Assembly: GCA_037157565.1 (NCBI GenBank)
Contig: JAZHRO010000003.1
Coordinates: 37,957,001 to 38,021,000, forward strand
Direction: 5' to 3'
DNA from: Thalassia testudinum
Taxonomy: Eukaryota > Streptophyta > Magnoliopsida > Alismatales > Hydrocharitaceae
Length of the DNA stretch: 64,000 bases
Translations under genes and position numbers: made by a program
Part shown: in pieces, positions 20,719 through 32,523 of the stretch
Numbering within the stretch: the first letter of the stretch is position 1
Layout of the letters: every line of letters begins with the position of its first letter
Notes under the pieces: generated by a model
Told to the model about the DNA's origin: nothing
The model's database searches: none
What the model saw: only the letters and a program-made list of their open reading frames with translations

Positions 20719-20947
20719 AATTCTATTCTCTCTCTTAGCAACTATTTTTTTTAAATCTCTCTGTGAATCAATTATCTTTCATTTAAAAGTTGTATTCCTT
20801 AGTTTTAAAAGCACTGAGATTGCTCCCTATGTTCGACCTCGGATACTCCGATTTTCGAGTAATAAAATTCTCTATTTGTTTGAATGCTTTGTCGGCTATA
20901 TTACAACGTGCTATCTTTTAAAACATGATCAAGCGCAATAAACATTT

Positions 20948-20965
20948 TGGCGCCGTTGCCGGGGA
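20948..20965 (+). other. Primer binding site of A, tRNA-Asp
   Basis: TGGCGCCGTTGCCGGGGA, three bases after the LTR. It is a full match to the complement of the plant tRNA-Asp 3' end as used by Athila elements. Confidence 0.93.
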
Positions 20966-22059
20966 GCAATGGGCACTTTTAAAGCTTTTGATTACAACTT
21001 TTTGATCCAATATTTGACCTAACTCCTCTCTTTTGTTGTGCTTATTACAGGGATAGTAAAAAGGAAAGAAGAGCAGCTACACAACAGACACTCCAAGGAA
21101 TAGGTAATTTCCATAAGCCCTCTCTCTTAACTCCCTCAAAATTTGAAAAGAAAAAAAAAAAGAACAATCAACTTAGGGCTACCTGTTTCATATTTAGTAA
21201 CTCATCAAGTTGCCTGATTTTCTTTTCAACACATTTTTACCTGCTCATCCAACTAAGGTAACTAGGGCTAAAACTTTCTTGATTGAGACCTAGGTACTAA
21301 ATTCTGAGGCAACTAAATTGGACCCACTAGAGCCAAGTTAAGAATTAAAAAGCTAGGGTTTTTAGACACATCTTATCTTAAACAAAGAAACAATTTTTTC
21401 CAAAAAGAGGTGTGCCTAAACCTTGTTTGAAAAGATCTATACAAGAGGAACCCTAAGCAAATCAGGCTTTCAATCCATTTGAACCCTAAAAGAAAGGACT
21501 TAAAAGCTCTCAAAGGAACAAGAGGTGAAGTTGATCCCTTGGGACAACCAACCTTAAAATTAGGTCACTTTTTCACTCAAAATACCTAAAAGTTCAAGTG
21601 GAACATTAACCACCTTGATCTTAAAGTAAAAAAGGTAGACTTAAGAGGTCAAGGTCCCCATTCTGGTCTACCTGGAACCGCAGTGACAAGAGAGGTCAGG
21701 TGGGGGAAACACTATAACTCGTGGGGACGCTCTACCGTCTAGGGGTCTTTGCGGGACTCTCCCTCTCTGGCTGCCTAGGTATTTCTCAAGTGGACGACCT
21801 TTCTGACTAAGGGGTCTATCCGTCCCGAACCTCTATAGTCACCAAACAATTTTTGGGTGTCTTGATTGGGTCCAGCACCTTCTAATCTCATCACATCATT
21901 CGGTGCATGTTCGGATGGAGGTCCTTAAGGCAACCCTTAAGACCTCCTTTAGAAATTCATTCTCGTCGAGGCCAAGCCTAGACGCCCTTGTTTGTGTAGC
22001 AACCCCACCACATAAATCTTTCATCTGATTCAGACCCTGGTTCTCCTTCTTCTTCCATC
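20966..22059 (+). other. 5' leader of element A
   Basis: About 1.1 kb without a convincing gene. It is not obviously the same as the leaders of B and E, which resemble each other. Confidence 0.6.
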
Positions 22060-23480
22060 ATGGCACAACCCATTGAAGAGGAGAATAACCTTGAACACCA
22101 ACTTCAACGCCTTAATGATCTCTTTCATAACTTTGTAAACCCATCGCAGTGACCTATGATGCGAGATCACTATAATCCCACTGCGGTGGCGATCAAACCT
22201 CGAGTACGAATCCCGATTGGAGGACCTGATTCTGAACTAAAGCCCAATATGATTCATGCGATACCGAAGTTTCATGGGCTTAACTCTGAGGATCCATTCC
22301 AACACATTAAAGAACTCAAGCATCTGGCTTAGACCTTCGTGTTAGATCTACAAAATCGGGATATCCTACTCATGAAAATGTTTTCATCTCCCTCTTGGAC
22401 AAGGTCGCACATTGGTATCAAACTCAGACCCATCCGATCAACACGTGGGAGGAACATCAGTACGAATTTTTGAAAAAATTCTCCCCCGTTGGCCGGACGA
22501 ATGCCTTGCACCACCAGCTCACTCATTTCACTCAACAACCAGGAGAACCTCTTCACGAAGCATGGGATCGATTCTTAGATCTCATGCGAAAGTGTCCCCA
22601 TCACGGAGTTCCTAAGTGGGTACAAGTCCAGTCTTTTTACCAGGGACTCCATGAAGATATTCGTTTATTCGTCAATGCAACGTGCGGAGGAAACATCATG
22701 GGTCAACATGAGGACACGGTGTGGGAGATTCTCGAAAACATGTGCGAGAACTCCATAAATAATGACTCCATGGGCTTATTCGACAGGACAAATGCTAGTG
22801 CATCGACGAATCTAAGAGGGACACATGAGATGCAGGACTTGTCCAATTCTGTCGACTTGGAACTGATGGCCAGTCGGTTGGAGAAGGTTTCTATCATAGA
22901 AAAGAAGGTGGACGAGCTAACTCGGCATTTGCAGGAAGGGAAACTATGCACGACCTCCTCCGGCAAGGGAAACTGTGCAAAACATATATCACCAATCTGC
23001 CAAGGGGATGGACCCATATCCACCCCCGTCTGCCTCTCGAACCGGAATGACCTCCGATCCATTCTACTCGAGTTGGGGGAACTCTGAACCCTCGTATTCT
23101 AACTTCCCTGAGGTTCCTCAGAACTGCGAGGACCTCAATGCCATCTAGAATGACCCATTCTCCAATACCTACAACCCTGGATGGCGAAATCATCCTAACT
23201 TTCAGTGGGCGGGAAATTCTCAAAGACCACCATATCAACCCCATCCACAAGCCCCTCATCCATATCTGCCACCTCAGCCTCGGCCCAATCCCACCTACCA
23301 ATCCAGGCAAAACCAGGATCAACTGGCTCTTATCCTTCAAGCACTGGCTAACATTCAAAAGACGAATACGGCAATGCAAAAATAGCACAAGGACGAGATC
23401 ACAAAGGTTCCCTCGCAACCTGGCACCCTTCCCTCGCAACCTCTGCCCAACCCAAATATCGTGGCAACCTAGAGGCATGT
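22060..23480 (+). pseudogene. gag: gag of element A
   Basis: Starts MAQPIEEENNLEHQLQRL. The frame shifts by one near 22387, in the segment after DILLMKMFS. The best open part is 22395-23087: HWYQTQTHPINTWEEHQYEF, KKFSPVGRTNALHHQLTHF, EAWDRFLDLMRKCPHHGVP, FYQGLHEDIRLFVNATCGG, ENSINNDSMGLFDR. The Athila signature NTYNPGWRNHPNFQW is at about 23165-23210 in the next open segment, followed by a Pro/Gln-rich tail. Stops occur at about 22153 and 22330, at 23085-23087 and again at 23146. Confidence 0.9.
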
Positions 23481-24745
23481 TATGAATCCAAATTCAGGCC
23501 AAGCACATTTGATTTATCAGGTCCCTGATTCTCCATCACCAGACGGGATGGAAGCTTCGACATCTTATGCGGGATTCCAGCAGCAGCCACCCCTCCTACC
23601 AAACCCAAACCAAAATCAGGCCGGATTAAACTCTGTAACAACATGTAGTGGTAAAACAACCCAAGACCCACATTATCCGAACCACTCCAAGCTTGATAAT
23701 AGCCAAGACCCTAGGATAGTTATCCAAGATACCACTGTCCCAGATCAAGAACCTGGACCTATCCTAGAGGAACCAACTAGGATCCCATTTCCTGAGGCCT
23801 TGACCAAAGGAAAAAGGATAACTAAACCCTTGGCCCCCGAGGAGGATCTGGTCAAGCTCTTTGAACAGGTCCAGATAAACATCCCATTGATGGATGCAAT
23901 TCGCCACATACCGGTTTATGCAAGATTCTTGAAAGACATATGTACCCCTAAACGTAAGCCGCGAACCAAGGATGGGAATCCAATCGTACTGTCAGAGCAA
24001 GCCAGCTTTGTCATCTTGAGCAAACTCCCACCCAAGGCTAAAGACCCAGGAACTCCCTTGATTTCCTATAAAATTGGTGAAACCCAATTTGATAGAGCCT
24101 TACTGGACCTAGGTGCCTCCATAAATTTAATACCTACATCCCTCCTTGACCACCTTGAAGAATCTGAACATTAAACCCACTGAGGTGACATTGCAGTTAG
24201 CCGATCGATCCATCAAGTCACCTAGAAGAATACTCGAGGATGTCATTGTTAGGGTACGAGATTTCTATTTCCTGGTGGACTTCATAGTACTGGACATGGA
24301 TGCACCTAAGAATCCAAGGGACACACCAATCATATTAGGGTGATCCTTTTTGGCCACTACTAGGGTCAACATAAACTGCGAAGAGGGCCAGATAGAATTA
24401 AAATTTGGGAATCAAAGCCTGAAGATTGACATTTTTGAGGCCCAACAAGGGATTAATTGTGGGGTTATAGAGGAAATATGTGATATCAAAGCCGTGGTTG
24501 GTGAATTGCATATAGAGGACAACCTGATTATCCCTGATCAACCACTAGAGAATCAAAACCCGCTAACAGAGGAGTGCGAACATGATCTAGACACACCTAT
24601 GACTCCTACCCTTATTCCTGATATAAACCCTGAACCGCCCGCTGCTGCTGACAATTCTGTCATGGAACTCAAGCCCCTTCCCGAGCATCTGAAGTACGTC
24701 TTTTTGGATTCGAATCAGATGTTTCCTGTGATTACCAACTCTTGA
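23481..24745 (+). pseudogene. Aspartic protease region of element A
   Basis: Two overlapping frames (23482-24174 and 24146-24343, continuing to 24745). The linker has TTCSGKTTQ and VQINIPLMDAIRHIPVYARF. The catalytic motif FDRALLDLGASINLIP (about 24090-24135) is intact. A frameshift follows at about 24150 and a stop at 24342 (IILG then stop, then SFLATTRVN). The C-terminal acidic linker runs to PLPEHLKYVFLDSNQ before the reverse transcriptase. The protease would cut the gag-pol polyprotein. Confidence 0.88.
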
Positions 24746-25640
24746 CTCACACCTGACCAAGAACTCCATTTGATTTCTGTTCTCCAGCAACATCGTAGAG
24801 CCATTGGATGGACTCTCGATGATTTGACTGGTATAAGCCCTTCATACTGCACACATCGAATCTACACAGAAGATGGTGCATGACCTTCAAGAGAAATGCA
24901 AAGACACCTAAACCATAACCTACAGGAGGTCATGAAAAAGGAGATCATAAAGTGGTTAGATGCAGGGATCATGTACCCGATCTCCTACAGTAGTTGGGTG
25001 AGTCCAATACAGGTGGTGCCTAAAAAGGTAGGACTTACCATTATTACGACTGAAGCCAGAGAAGTCATTCCTACCCGGATAGCTAACTCGTGGAGAGTCT
25101 GCATTGATTACAGAAGACTCAATTCCTCCATGAAGAAGGATCATTTCCCACTACCGTTTATTGATCAAATCCTCGAAAAACTAGCGGGAAATAGGTTCTT
25201 CTGCTTTCTTGACGAGTACTCTAGTTACAACTAGGTGGCAATCCATCTAGGGGACCAAGAAAAGACCACATTCACCTGCCCCTTTGGGACGTACATGTTT
25301 CGAATGATGCCATTCGGTCTCTGCAATGCACCTGCAACTTTTCAGCGGTGCATGCTTGCCATATTCTCAGATATGGTAAGTGACTATCTGGAAGTCTTCA
25401 TGGATGACTTTTCAGTTTTTAGAGAATCATTTGACGATTGCCTCCAACACTTGGTCCAAATACTCAGGCGATGCATCGATGTGAATTTGATTCTTTCCTG
25501 GGAAAAGAGCCATTTCATGGTTCCTGAGGGAATTGTCCTGGGACATTTAATCTCGGAGAAAGGCATCCAAGTGGATCAAGCTAAGGTCAACCTGATTTCC
25601 AAGCTCCCCATGCCTAGCTCGATTAAGGGCATCTGACCTT
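24746..25640 (+). pseudogene. pol: Reverse transcriptase of element A
   Basis: Begins with the conserved ISVLQQHRRAIGWTLDDL, then RHLNHNLQEVMKKEIIKWLD, WVSPIQVVPKKVGLT, WRVCIDYRRLN, KDHFPLPFIDQILEKL, FCFLDEYSSYN then a stop (25232-25234; a Gln codon in relatives). It continues with FTCPFGTYMFRMMPFGLCNA and LEVFMDDFSVF (YMDD-box equivalent, about 25390-25422). The LDGYSGYNQ motif seen in relatives is altered (Gly to Glu and Gly to Ser). Stops are also present at about 24744 and 24882. Confidence 0.92.
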
Positions 25641-26160
25641 TTTCGGGGCACGTCGGTTTCTACCGTCGATTTATCCCTGATTTCTCCAAATTCGCGCGCC
25701 CCCTGACCAATCTTCTCTCAAAGGATGTGCCATTCGAAATTTCCAAGGAATGCACTCAAGCATTTGAGATCCTACGTGACAGAGTCACCCAAGCCCCGAT
25801 CCTACAGTCCCCTGATTGGTCTCAACCCTTTGAGATCATGTGCGATGCATCTGACTTCGCTGTGGGAGCAGTTTTGGGGCAAAAAATTGACGGGAAACCT
25901 GTGGTCATTTACTATGCCAGCAAAACACTGGATGAGGCTTAGCGTAACTATACGGTTACTGAGAAAGAGCTACTAGCTGTAGTATTTGCCCTGGAAAAAT
26001 TCAGATCATACCTTCTGGGTTCCCGTGTTATCATATACTCGGACACACAGCTGTGAGGCATCTCCTTGCAAAGAAGGACGTGAAACCTTGATTAATCCGA
26101 TGGATCTTGCTGTTGCAAGAATTTGACCTTGAGATTCGCGACAAGGCGGGAAAGCAAAAT
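25641..26160 (+). pseudogene. pol: RNase H of element A
   Basis: GHVGFYRRFIPDFSKFARPL (about 25650-25706), then FEIMCDASDFAVGAVLGQKI (first Asp, about 25830-25885), VIYYASKTLDEA, a stop at 25940, then [20 protein letters not shown] (Glu, about 25954-26010) and VIIYSDT (third Asp, about 26025-26046). The frame is lost just after it (CACACAGCTGTGAGG) and regained near 26100 with [15 protein letters not shown]. Confidence 0.88.
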
Positions 26161-27561
26161 GTGGTAGCTGATCACTTGTCCCGCCTTCCTTCTGAAATAA
26201 TTGACCCTTCCGGACCTATCACAGAATATTTTCCTGATGAGCACCTCCTGACTATCAGTACAAGTCTTCCATGGTTCGCTGATATAGTTAATTACCTAGC
26301 ATCACATCAGACTCTGCCCGATTGGCCAAAGGCCAAGAAGGACAAATTGCGTTCCGATGCCAAGTATTACCTATGGGAAGATCCGTATCTATTCCGCATT
26401 GGTGTTGATCAGATAATTCGACGATGCGTCGTGGAAGTGGAAGTCACAGACATACTCTCATTTTTCCATGACCAGGCATGTGATGGACATTTCTCAGGAC
26501 ATAAAACCGCATCAAAAGCCCTCCAATGTGGCTTTTATTGGCCCACAATTTTCAAGGATGCGTACAATCACTGTAAGGCATGTTCCCATTGCCAGACTCT
26601 GGGCAACATGAGCCATCGAGACATGATGCCTCTACAGCCGATCTTGGTATGCGAAATTTTTGATGTCTGGGGGATTGATTTCATGAGACCCTTCTCGATC
26701 TCGGATGGCTTCGAATACATCTTACTCGCAGTTGACTATGTTTCCAAGTGGATAGAAGCCATTCCGACCCGAACCAACAATCATAAAGTTGTTATAAAAT
26801 TCATTCATCAAAACATTTTCTCAAGGTTCGGGATCCCACGTGCTATAATTTCCGACGGAGGGACCCATTTCACAAACGCTCAGTTCAGGTCACTGATGAC
26901 CAAATACGGGGTGTCACACCGAATCTCTACTCCTTACCACCCCCAAACTAATGGTCTAGCTGAGCTATCTAACCGAGAGATCAAGAAGATCCTTCAGGTT
27001 ACTGTTCGACCTGATAGAAAAGATTGGTCTTCTCGGCTTCCAGAAGCATTGTGGGCCTATCGGACCGCCCACAAGACCCAATTAGGAATGTCTCCCTTTA
27101 GACTAGTGTATGGGAAGGCATGTCACCTCCCCGTCGAGTTGGAGCATAAAGCCTATTGGGCAGTACGGACCTACAATCTAGATCATTCTAAGGCTGGAAC
27201 CCACAGATGACTTCAAATGAGTGAGATCGATGAATTACGCCACGACGCCTATGAGAACTTGCGAATTTACAAAGAACGGGTTAAAGCTTTTCACGACAAA
27301 CACATTTCTAGAAAGGTCTTTCATCCTGGTCAAAAGGTTTTACTCTTTGATGCCCGACTCAAATTATTCCCAGGAAAGCTAAGATCTAAGTGGGTCGGAC
27401 CCTACCTAGTCTGACAAATCTTCGGAAATGGAGCCATTGAAATCAGCCCACTCAGCCATGATTCTGAACCCTTTGTTGTGAACGGTCAAAGACTTAAACC
27501 GTTCATTGACATGACCGATATAGATTTGGCTGAGTCATCCTTTACCCTCCATTCCTCATGA
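26107..27561 (+). pseudogene. pol: Integrase of element A (mostly open)
   Basis: The longest open frame in the window (26107-27210, 367 codons). After [12 protein letters not shown] it has the HHCC zinc region: [21 protein letters not shown] and [11 protein letters not shown] (about 26485-26605). The DDE core follows: VWGIDFM (Asp, about 26668), [12 protein letters not shown] (Asp, about 26842), [19 protein letters not shown] (Glu, about 26965). Then comes [21 protein letters not shown] stop at 27208-27210 and another at 27412 interrupt the C-terminal part ([20 protein letters not shown]), and pol ends near NGQRLKPFIDMT with the stop at 27559-27561. It would insert the element's cDNA into chromosomal DNA. 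Confidence 0.93.
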
Positions 27562-27587
27562 GCTCATTGTGCCCGACCGATGGCATA

Positions 27588-27616
27588 AAACTCAACGCTT
27601 AATAGGAGGCAACCCG
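27588..27616 (+). other. Post-pol conserved block of A
   Basis: AAACTCAACGCTTAATAGG followed by AGGCAACCCG, just after the pol stop. Weaker versions of the first part follow the ORFs in B (TTAAACTCAG, about 16132), D (TAAACTCAAC, about 2564) and E (TTAAATTTAA, about 62964). From memory, Athila elements often have a GGGAGGCAACCC-type segment here. Confidence 0.4.
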
Positions 27617-27848
27617 TCATGCTGTGAAAAACTTGAAACCTTTTCTGACATCTCTTTGCGGAATTTATATTGCACTTTAGGGTTCATCCATTAGAACAGC
27701 CAACTTCACCTCAGGTATCCCTACCCGAGATTAGAAATCATTCGCAACGAGTCACTTCGACCCATTCAATCACCACACACTTGTCCTAATGCATGAACTA
27801 AGCTGAAATCGAACCCACCTAATTTACAATGGGGACATTGCAAATCTT

Positions 27849-27862
27849 AGGCATGGGGGGGT
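27849..27862 (+). other. Internal polypurine tract of A
   Basis: AGGCATGGGGGGGT, preceded by CAATGGGGACATTGCA, 1216 bp before the 3' LTR. Confidence 0.6.
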
Positions 27863-29059
27863 ATGAAAGTGCAAAATGTTAGGAAAATTCATATCAAGAA
27901 AGGGTTTCAAAAAAAAAAAAAAGAGACACTTGAAGGAGGGCAGGAACAATTCAGGGTCATACAAATGAGAGGAGGAAAAGAGTAAAATGCCAAAAAAGGA
28001 GCACAAAATGAAAATGAAAAGAAATAGTCATTAGTAAAAGATTAAGGGGTTAATTGAAGTTCTAGGCCAAATGAAGAAAAAGAAAAAAAGTGCTAAGGAG
28101 ATATAACAAGAGATTAGCGGGAACGCTGGTCTTAGGCCTCTTGGGCTAGATTTGTTAGCTTAAAAATTCACGTATCTACTAAAATCTGGATAATCCTCAA
28201 GAGGTTGGGGAAATGCAAAGCTTGAGTATTAGGTCTAAGGCTTAGGAAGTATTTGGCCTCATTAACTAACCTTTGATTTGCGGGATTCGGTAACCTAAGC
28301 ACCCCAAATTCACACATAGTCTGGTTCAGTGTGCATAAACATCCAAATCAGGCAAAAGCGTTTAAAGTTCTACAAAAGTCACCTAGATTAGGAGCGGCCA
28401 ATCAACACAAGTTGATTTGGATGAGTTCCCAGCACGAAGAGGCAGGAAATTCCCCTCGAAGATGCGTAACAACATATCATCTCCTCGGTGCTTGTCTCTT
28501 AGGATATTTAAATATCCTACTGGGGGCATGTAAGCACTCTGCTGGTTTATATACCATGGGCGGCATTATCACGAAATGTTGATCGCCAAGGTCTGAATTC
28601 AGCCACGGAACGTCATGGGCGGGATTATCTCAAAATCTCGAAAGCCAGGGACCCTTGAGGATTGATGATGGAGACGAGGAATCAGATACAGACCATGTTG
28701 AGAAGCTAATCCGAAGCTAGAAATAAAAAGAAAAGAGAGAGAAAAGCTCTCCAAACAAATAAATCTTCTATCTCTCTCCTAGAAAAACACACTGCAAACT
28801 GAACTTAGGCTAAGAATGTCTCAAGGACGGGTGCTTTAACCGCGGAGTCAAACAAACCCTAGGTTAGTTTCTGTGGGCCTTAGAAACCTTTGCGGAGACT
28901 GAGGCTAAAGCAGAATAGGTCCGGATTTTGGTTGGTACGTGAATACCTCTAGGCCTATTGTCGGCATTCTAACCTAATCACAAAAGAAAAAGAAAAGCAC
29001 TTACACTCAGGGTCTACAACAGAAGTTAAAACCTTGAAATTTTGCTAAGGGACTAGCAA
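27863..29059 (+). other. 3' non-coding region of element A
   Basis: About 1.2 kb between the two polypurine tracts, the same length as in B, D and F but without clear copies of their hairpins or the block of about 57 bp. It has A-rich purine runs (27906-28090). No env-like or other gene is visible; the small frame at 28331-28582 has no recognisable features. Confidence 0.6.
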
Positions 29060-29077
29060 AAGTTAGGCATGGGGGTA
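29060..29077 (+). other. Terminal polypurine tract of A
   Basis: AAGTTAGGCATGGGGGTA directly before the 3' LTR, preceded by GGGACTAGCAA. Confidence 0.85.
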
Positions 29078-31726
29078 TGATGAGAGCCTCGTCATGAGCC
29101 GTAACTAGCTCATTTTGACCCAATAAAGAAGATAAAAGCTCCTACATAACCTAGATGAAGGCCTAAATGAAGGAATAAGTGCTTTGAGAAGAAAACATGA
29201 ATTAAAGGTTAAAACTGCAATTTTACCATTTTAGTGCATAAACGGGATTTCTCAGAGGCAAAACATAGGTCAAAAGGTCTAAATAAGAATAAAAAGTGGG
29301 TTGAGTCAATCAGAAATGGGTTTATGTGCAATCCAGGAATTAAATGACATTTGGTAACCCTAAAACAGATCCACTTAAATCAACAAGGTTCCGGTCAGGA
29401 TAAAAATCAAGTAAACCCTCTAAAAATCATGGAAAAATATCTCCTAGGGTTTAGAACACTTAATTTGTCCTTTGGAACCCAGTTTGACCTAGATTAAGGT
29501 CCTAGCTCATCAATTGACCTAATTTGGGTTTTTACGCAAAATGTCCAGTCAAACGTGGTCAAACCTAAAATCCAACTTCCCATTGGATTCCTTAGGTCAA
29601 AATTAGGTTTTTACCAGAATTTGGACCTAAGGGAAGGTATCTTGACCAAATTTGCAATTTAGTACACCAAAATCACAATTTGGTCCCCATCTTTTGAAAA
29701 TCATTGCAGAGAGCCCCCTAATTTCCTCGCCACCTTTGTAATCAAGTCCTTCTACCATTGTTGGGGCAGAATCCTACTCCGGCGAGGATTAAAGAGGGAA
29801 TACTCTCTGATTCCTTAGAGATCCCCTCCCAAAAATGGAAGGGAGATTCTCTGAGGAATTCCTTTCCATATGAGGCCTATCACGATCTCTGATTTGATCC
29901 CAATCTCTCGTGCGAACGCATGAGAGATTTGGGTATCCACCCACTTTCCTTCTCCTACGAGCCATCGGAGATGATTGTGTGCCCTCCATGCATTAGAAAG
30001 TTCGACCAGCACCTATAAAAGAATCCCCAAGTCCGGCCGCTCAAATTCAGACTTGTCTTGGAGGAGATTCCCCAAAATTTTCTTCTCTTCCATCTCCGAC
30101 CAGGGAACCCGCAAGCTCCGGCGACCTCCTCCCCTCCTTCTCGTCGCTCTACTGCCATACCAGCAGCAGAGTCCACTTCGCCTCTTCCTCCCGCGTCGCG
30201 CCGTACCAAGCGCGCGTTCCCCTGACCTCGTCCTCGTCGCCACTCCCTTCCTTAGGGTTCTTCTTCTCCGACGACAGCAGCTATGTGCCGTCCACTCCGC
30301 TGCCTCTCTCCCTTCCAGAACACTCCAGATACATTCCCCTTCTTCCCCCCTCTCTGTTCCCCGTTACATTTCATTTAATTACCCCTCGACCACGCCTGAC
30401 CACTGCCATCTTCCATCCCTCCGGCCAACCTCCGGCGAATCGCTCTCGTCGCTCCACACTTCTGCACGACTCGCCGACCAACTCAGAGGCTCCGCCTCAC
30501 CACAAGGAACATCCTCCGCCCACCCACTCCTGCTCTACACCCACACAATGCTCCCCTGAACACACCCACATCTCCAGTCACAGGACGACATAGGCACGCA
30601 CGCCTAGGTTGTCCCACGACTTGCGGCACCGTGCACCACCTTCACCGTGCCACGGCGAAGGTCCCCATCTGGTCTAATTAAGCCGAGAGGCTTGTTTTGT
30701 GTTTGGCAGTATTCCAGCCCCTGCCGCCATTGACGGTTGAAGCAGCTTTGGAGCAGCTCCAGGCTTCAGGACCTCCAGCCTTCAGGTGCAGTGAACTCGG
30801 GCGAGCAGTGCGAAGACATCTGGTTCAGAAAGGAGCGCAGCGAAGTCTGCAGCCTTGGCAATTGCACGAAGAGTCTTCTGCGGGCGTGCACGCGAGCGGG
30901 GCAGGACTAATAGTCCCACATCGGCGAAATGCGAAGCGTAGGTATGATAAAAAGTGAATTTGTGTTATCTTCTCGTTGCCTCCGAATGCACAGGGGTGAT
31001 GTCCCTCACCTAGCGCTCACCTCATCCGCGGTTTCACCTCGTAGATCTGGTGGGCTCTGACCCGACCAAATCGGAGCACACCTCGCGCATCACCCACTCG
31101 CCGGTACGCCTGGTCCCGGGTGCGAAATCCGACCAAATTACCTGTGGCTCTGGGAGAGCGTCGCTGAGTGAATTTCAGAGAGAGAGAGAGACGTGCGGGT
31201 AGAGGGGCAGGGTAGGTTTCTGCTTCCACCTCTCTATGCAGGCAGGCTGAGCGAAGAAGAGAAGAAACTTAGCCAAGGAAGAAAAGGACTGCAGACAAAA
31301 AGAAGAAGAAAACAGAAGAGAAAAGAAGCAATGGCAGGAGGAAGAAGCCCTGTAGATCAGAAGAAAAGAAGAAGAAGAATCTACGAAGAAGAAGAAGAAG
31401 GCAGAAGAGAGAAGTAAGACTACAGAGAAAGCAAAGACCAAGAAAGAAGGCCAAAGAAGAAGACTACATTTAAGATGTCTGATAAAGAAATCAGACGTCC
31501 AATTCTGTTCTCTCTCTTAGCATCTATTTTTTTAAAATCTCTCTGTGAATCAATTATCTTTCATTTAAAAGTTGTATTCCTTAGTTTTAAAAGTACTGAG
31601 ATTGCTCCCTGTGTTCGACCTCGGATACTCCGATTTTTGAGTAATAAAATTCTCTATTTGTTTGAATGCTTTGTCGGCTATATTATAACGTGTTATCTCT
31701 TAAAACTCGATAAAGCACGACAAACA
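29078..31726 (+). repeat. 3' LTR of element A (2649 bp)
   Basis: TGATGAGAGCCTCGTCATGA to GCACGACAAACA. Collinear with 18309-20944 over its full length. Confidence 0.92.
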
Positions 31727-31731
31727 GTAGG

Positions 31732-32523
31732 TGAGCAGGCGCGCATGCACTGGCCACTACGCCCATGATGGGGCTTTAGCGATGGTTTTATCTGTCACTA
31801 AAGACCCCTGATTTAATGCTTTTAGAGTTGTAATGACCAAATTGCCACGACTCCTTGCAACTATAAAAGGAGACCCCATCCACATGAAATTCTCATCGTT
31901 TCCTTCTCTTCTCTACCTCTCCAAAGCTTAAGAGAAGCTTGTCCCACACCCGGGATGCTCCTCGTGAGATAAAGTCAAATTTTTGCTCTCATTTCGGAAG
32001 CGGATCCCGCGACGATGACGATGTGCTGCTCCGTTCTCATTCCTCCTACCCTGATCTCCTTCTTCCCACTCCGTCCTCCTTAGTCCAAGCAGCATCTCGT
32101 CCGACTCATCCTCCAAGCAATCGTCGAGGAGGATAACTTCTCTCATCCATTCTTCTTTATAGGTTTCTAGTGTAGAATTTTCCTGCTTTCTAGTGTAGCT
32201 GATTTCCCACTTTCTAGTGTAATTCTTATTTGGTTTTATTATATAAACATTTTCAATTATTGAATGCATGTTTTCTCTCTCTTTCTCGTTTAGTCTGATT
32301 GTTATTATGGCTTCATTGTAATTACATCGCCTCACTTTTCAAGAAAAATTCCAAAAAAAATATAATTGCAAATATAGATCGATGTAGCCTCCCTGAGTTC
32401 GACCCAGGATTTTCATTCTGGTATAAATTTTACTTGTAGAACACGAGTTCTTCTCTTTCATACAACAACGACAGGTTTTTTTCAAAACCAAACACGTTAG
32501 AGTAGCAACTCGTACGTTCAACA
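31732..32523 (+). repeat. 3' LTR of element B, right part (792 bp)
   Basis: Continues the 5' LTR of B from the point where 18308 stopped: TGAGCAGGCGCGCATG, then the stem-loop at 31774-31803, the TATA box at 31861, and the end TACGTTCAACA. Confidence 0.9.

Larger units (their letters stand above)
18309..20944 (+). repeat. 5' LTR of element A (2636 bp)
   Basis: Bounded by TGATGAGAGCATCATCATGA and GCGCAATAAACA. It contains two TATA-like boxes (19243 and 20176), a TAGTCCCACATCGG box (20141), a purine-rich stretch (about 20470-20640) and the GACGTC inverted repeat (20691-20718). Long frames at 19206-19823 and 20417-20941 are low-complexity and have counterparts in the 3' LTR only because the LTRs are copies. 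Confidence 0.92.
18309..31726 (+). mobile_element. Element A: complete 13.4 kb Athila-lineage Ty3/gypsy element
   Basis: LTRs are 2636 and 2649 bp, both starting TGATGAGAGC and ending AAACA/ACAAACA. The target duplication GTAGG is perfect (18304-18308 and 31727-31731), and its removal restores the 3' LTR of element B. Internal parts: tRNA-Asp primer site, leader, gag-pol (22060-27561), internal polypurine tract, 1.2 kb non-coding tail and terminal tract. There is no env-like ORF after pol. I counted about 10 substitutions in the first 220 LTR bases, so the insertion is not recent. gag-pol has about a dozen stops and a few frameshifts, but it is better preserved than B. Confidence 0.95.
7530..32523 (+). 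mobile_element. Element B: complete, decayed Athila-lineage Ty3/gypsy element, split by element A
   Basis: The two ends are TGATGTAAACATG (7530) and CGTTCAACA (32523). The flanking 5-mers are GTGGC (7525-7529) and GCGGC (32524-32528), one difference, both inside minus-strand gag of element C. Without A (18309-31726 plus one GTAGG copy) the element is about 11.57 kb: 5' LTR, tRNA-Asp primer site, leader of about 1.3 kb, gag-protease-RT-RNase H-integrase in the order of Ty3/gypsy, internal polypurine tract, 3' module, terminal polypurine tract and 3' LTR. The coding region has many stops and several frameshifts, so it cannot act by itself. Confidence 0.92.

Noticed and set aside
19206..20941. 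Long frames in the A LTRs (205 and 174 codons; copies at 29975-30593 and 31193-31768)
   Set aside because: Ser/Pro-rich and Lys/Arg/Glu-rich low-complexity reading of pyrimidine- and purine-rich LTR sequence. They appear twice only because LTRs are copies, and indels change the frames between the copies.
27562..29077. env-like ORF after pol in element A
   Set aside because: Athila elements sometimes carry one, but no frame over 83 codons exists here and no signal peptide or membrane segment was seen.
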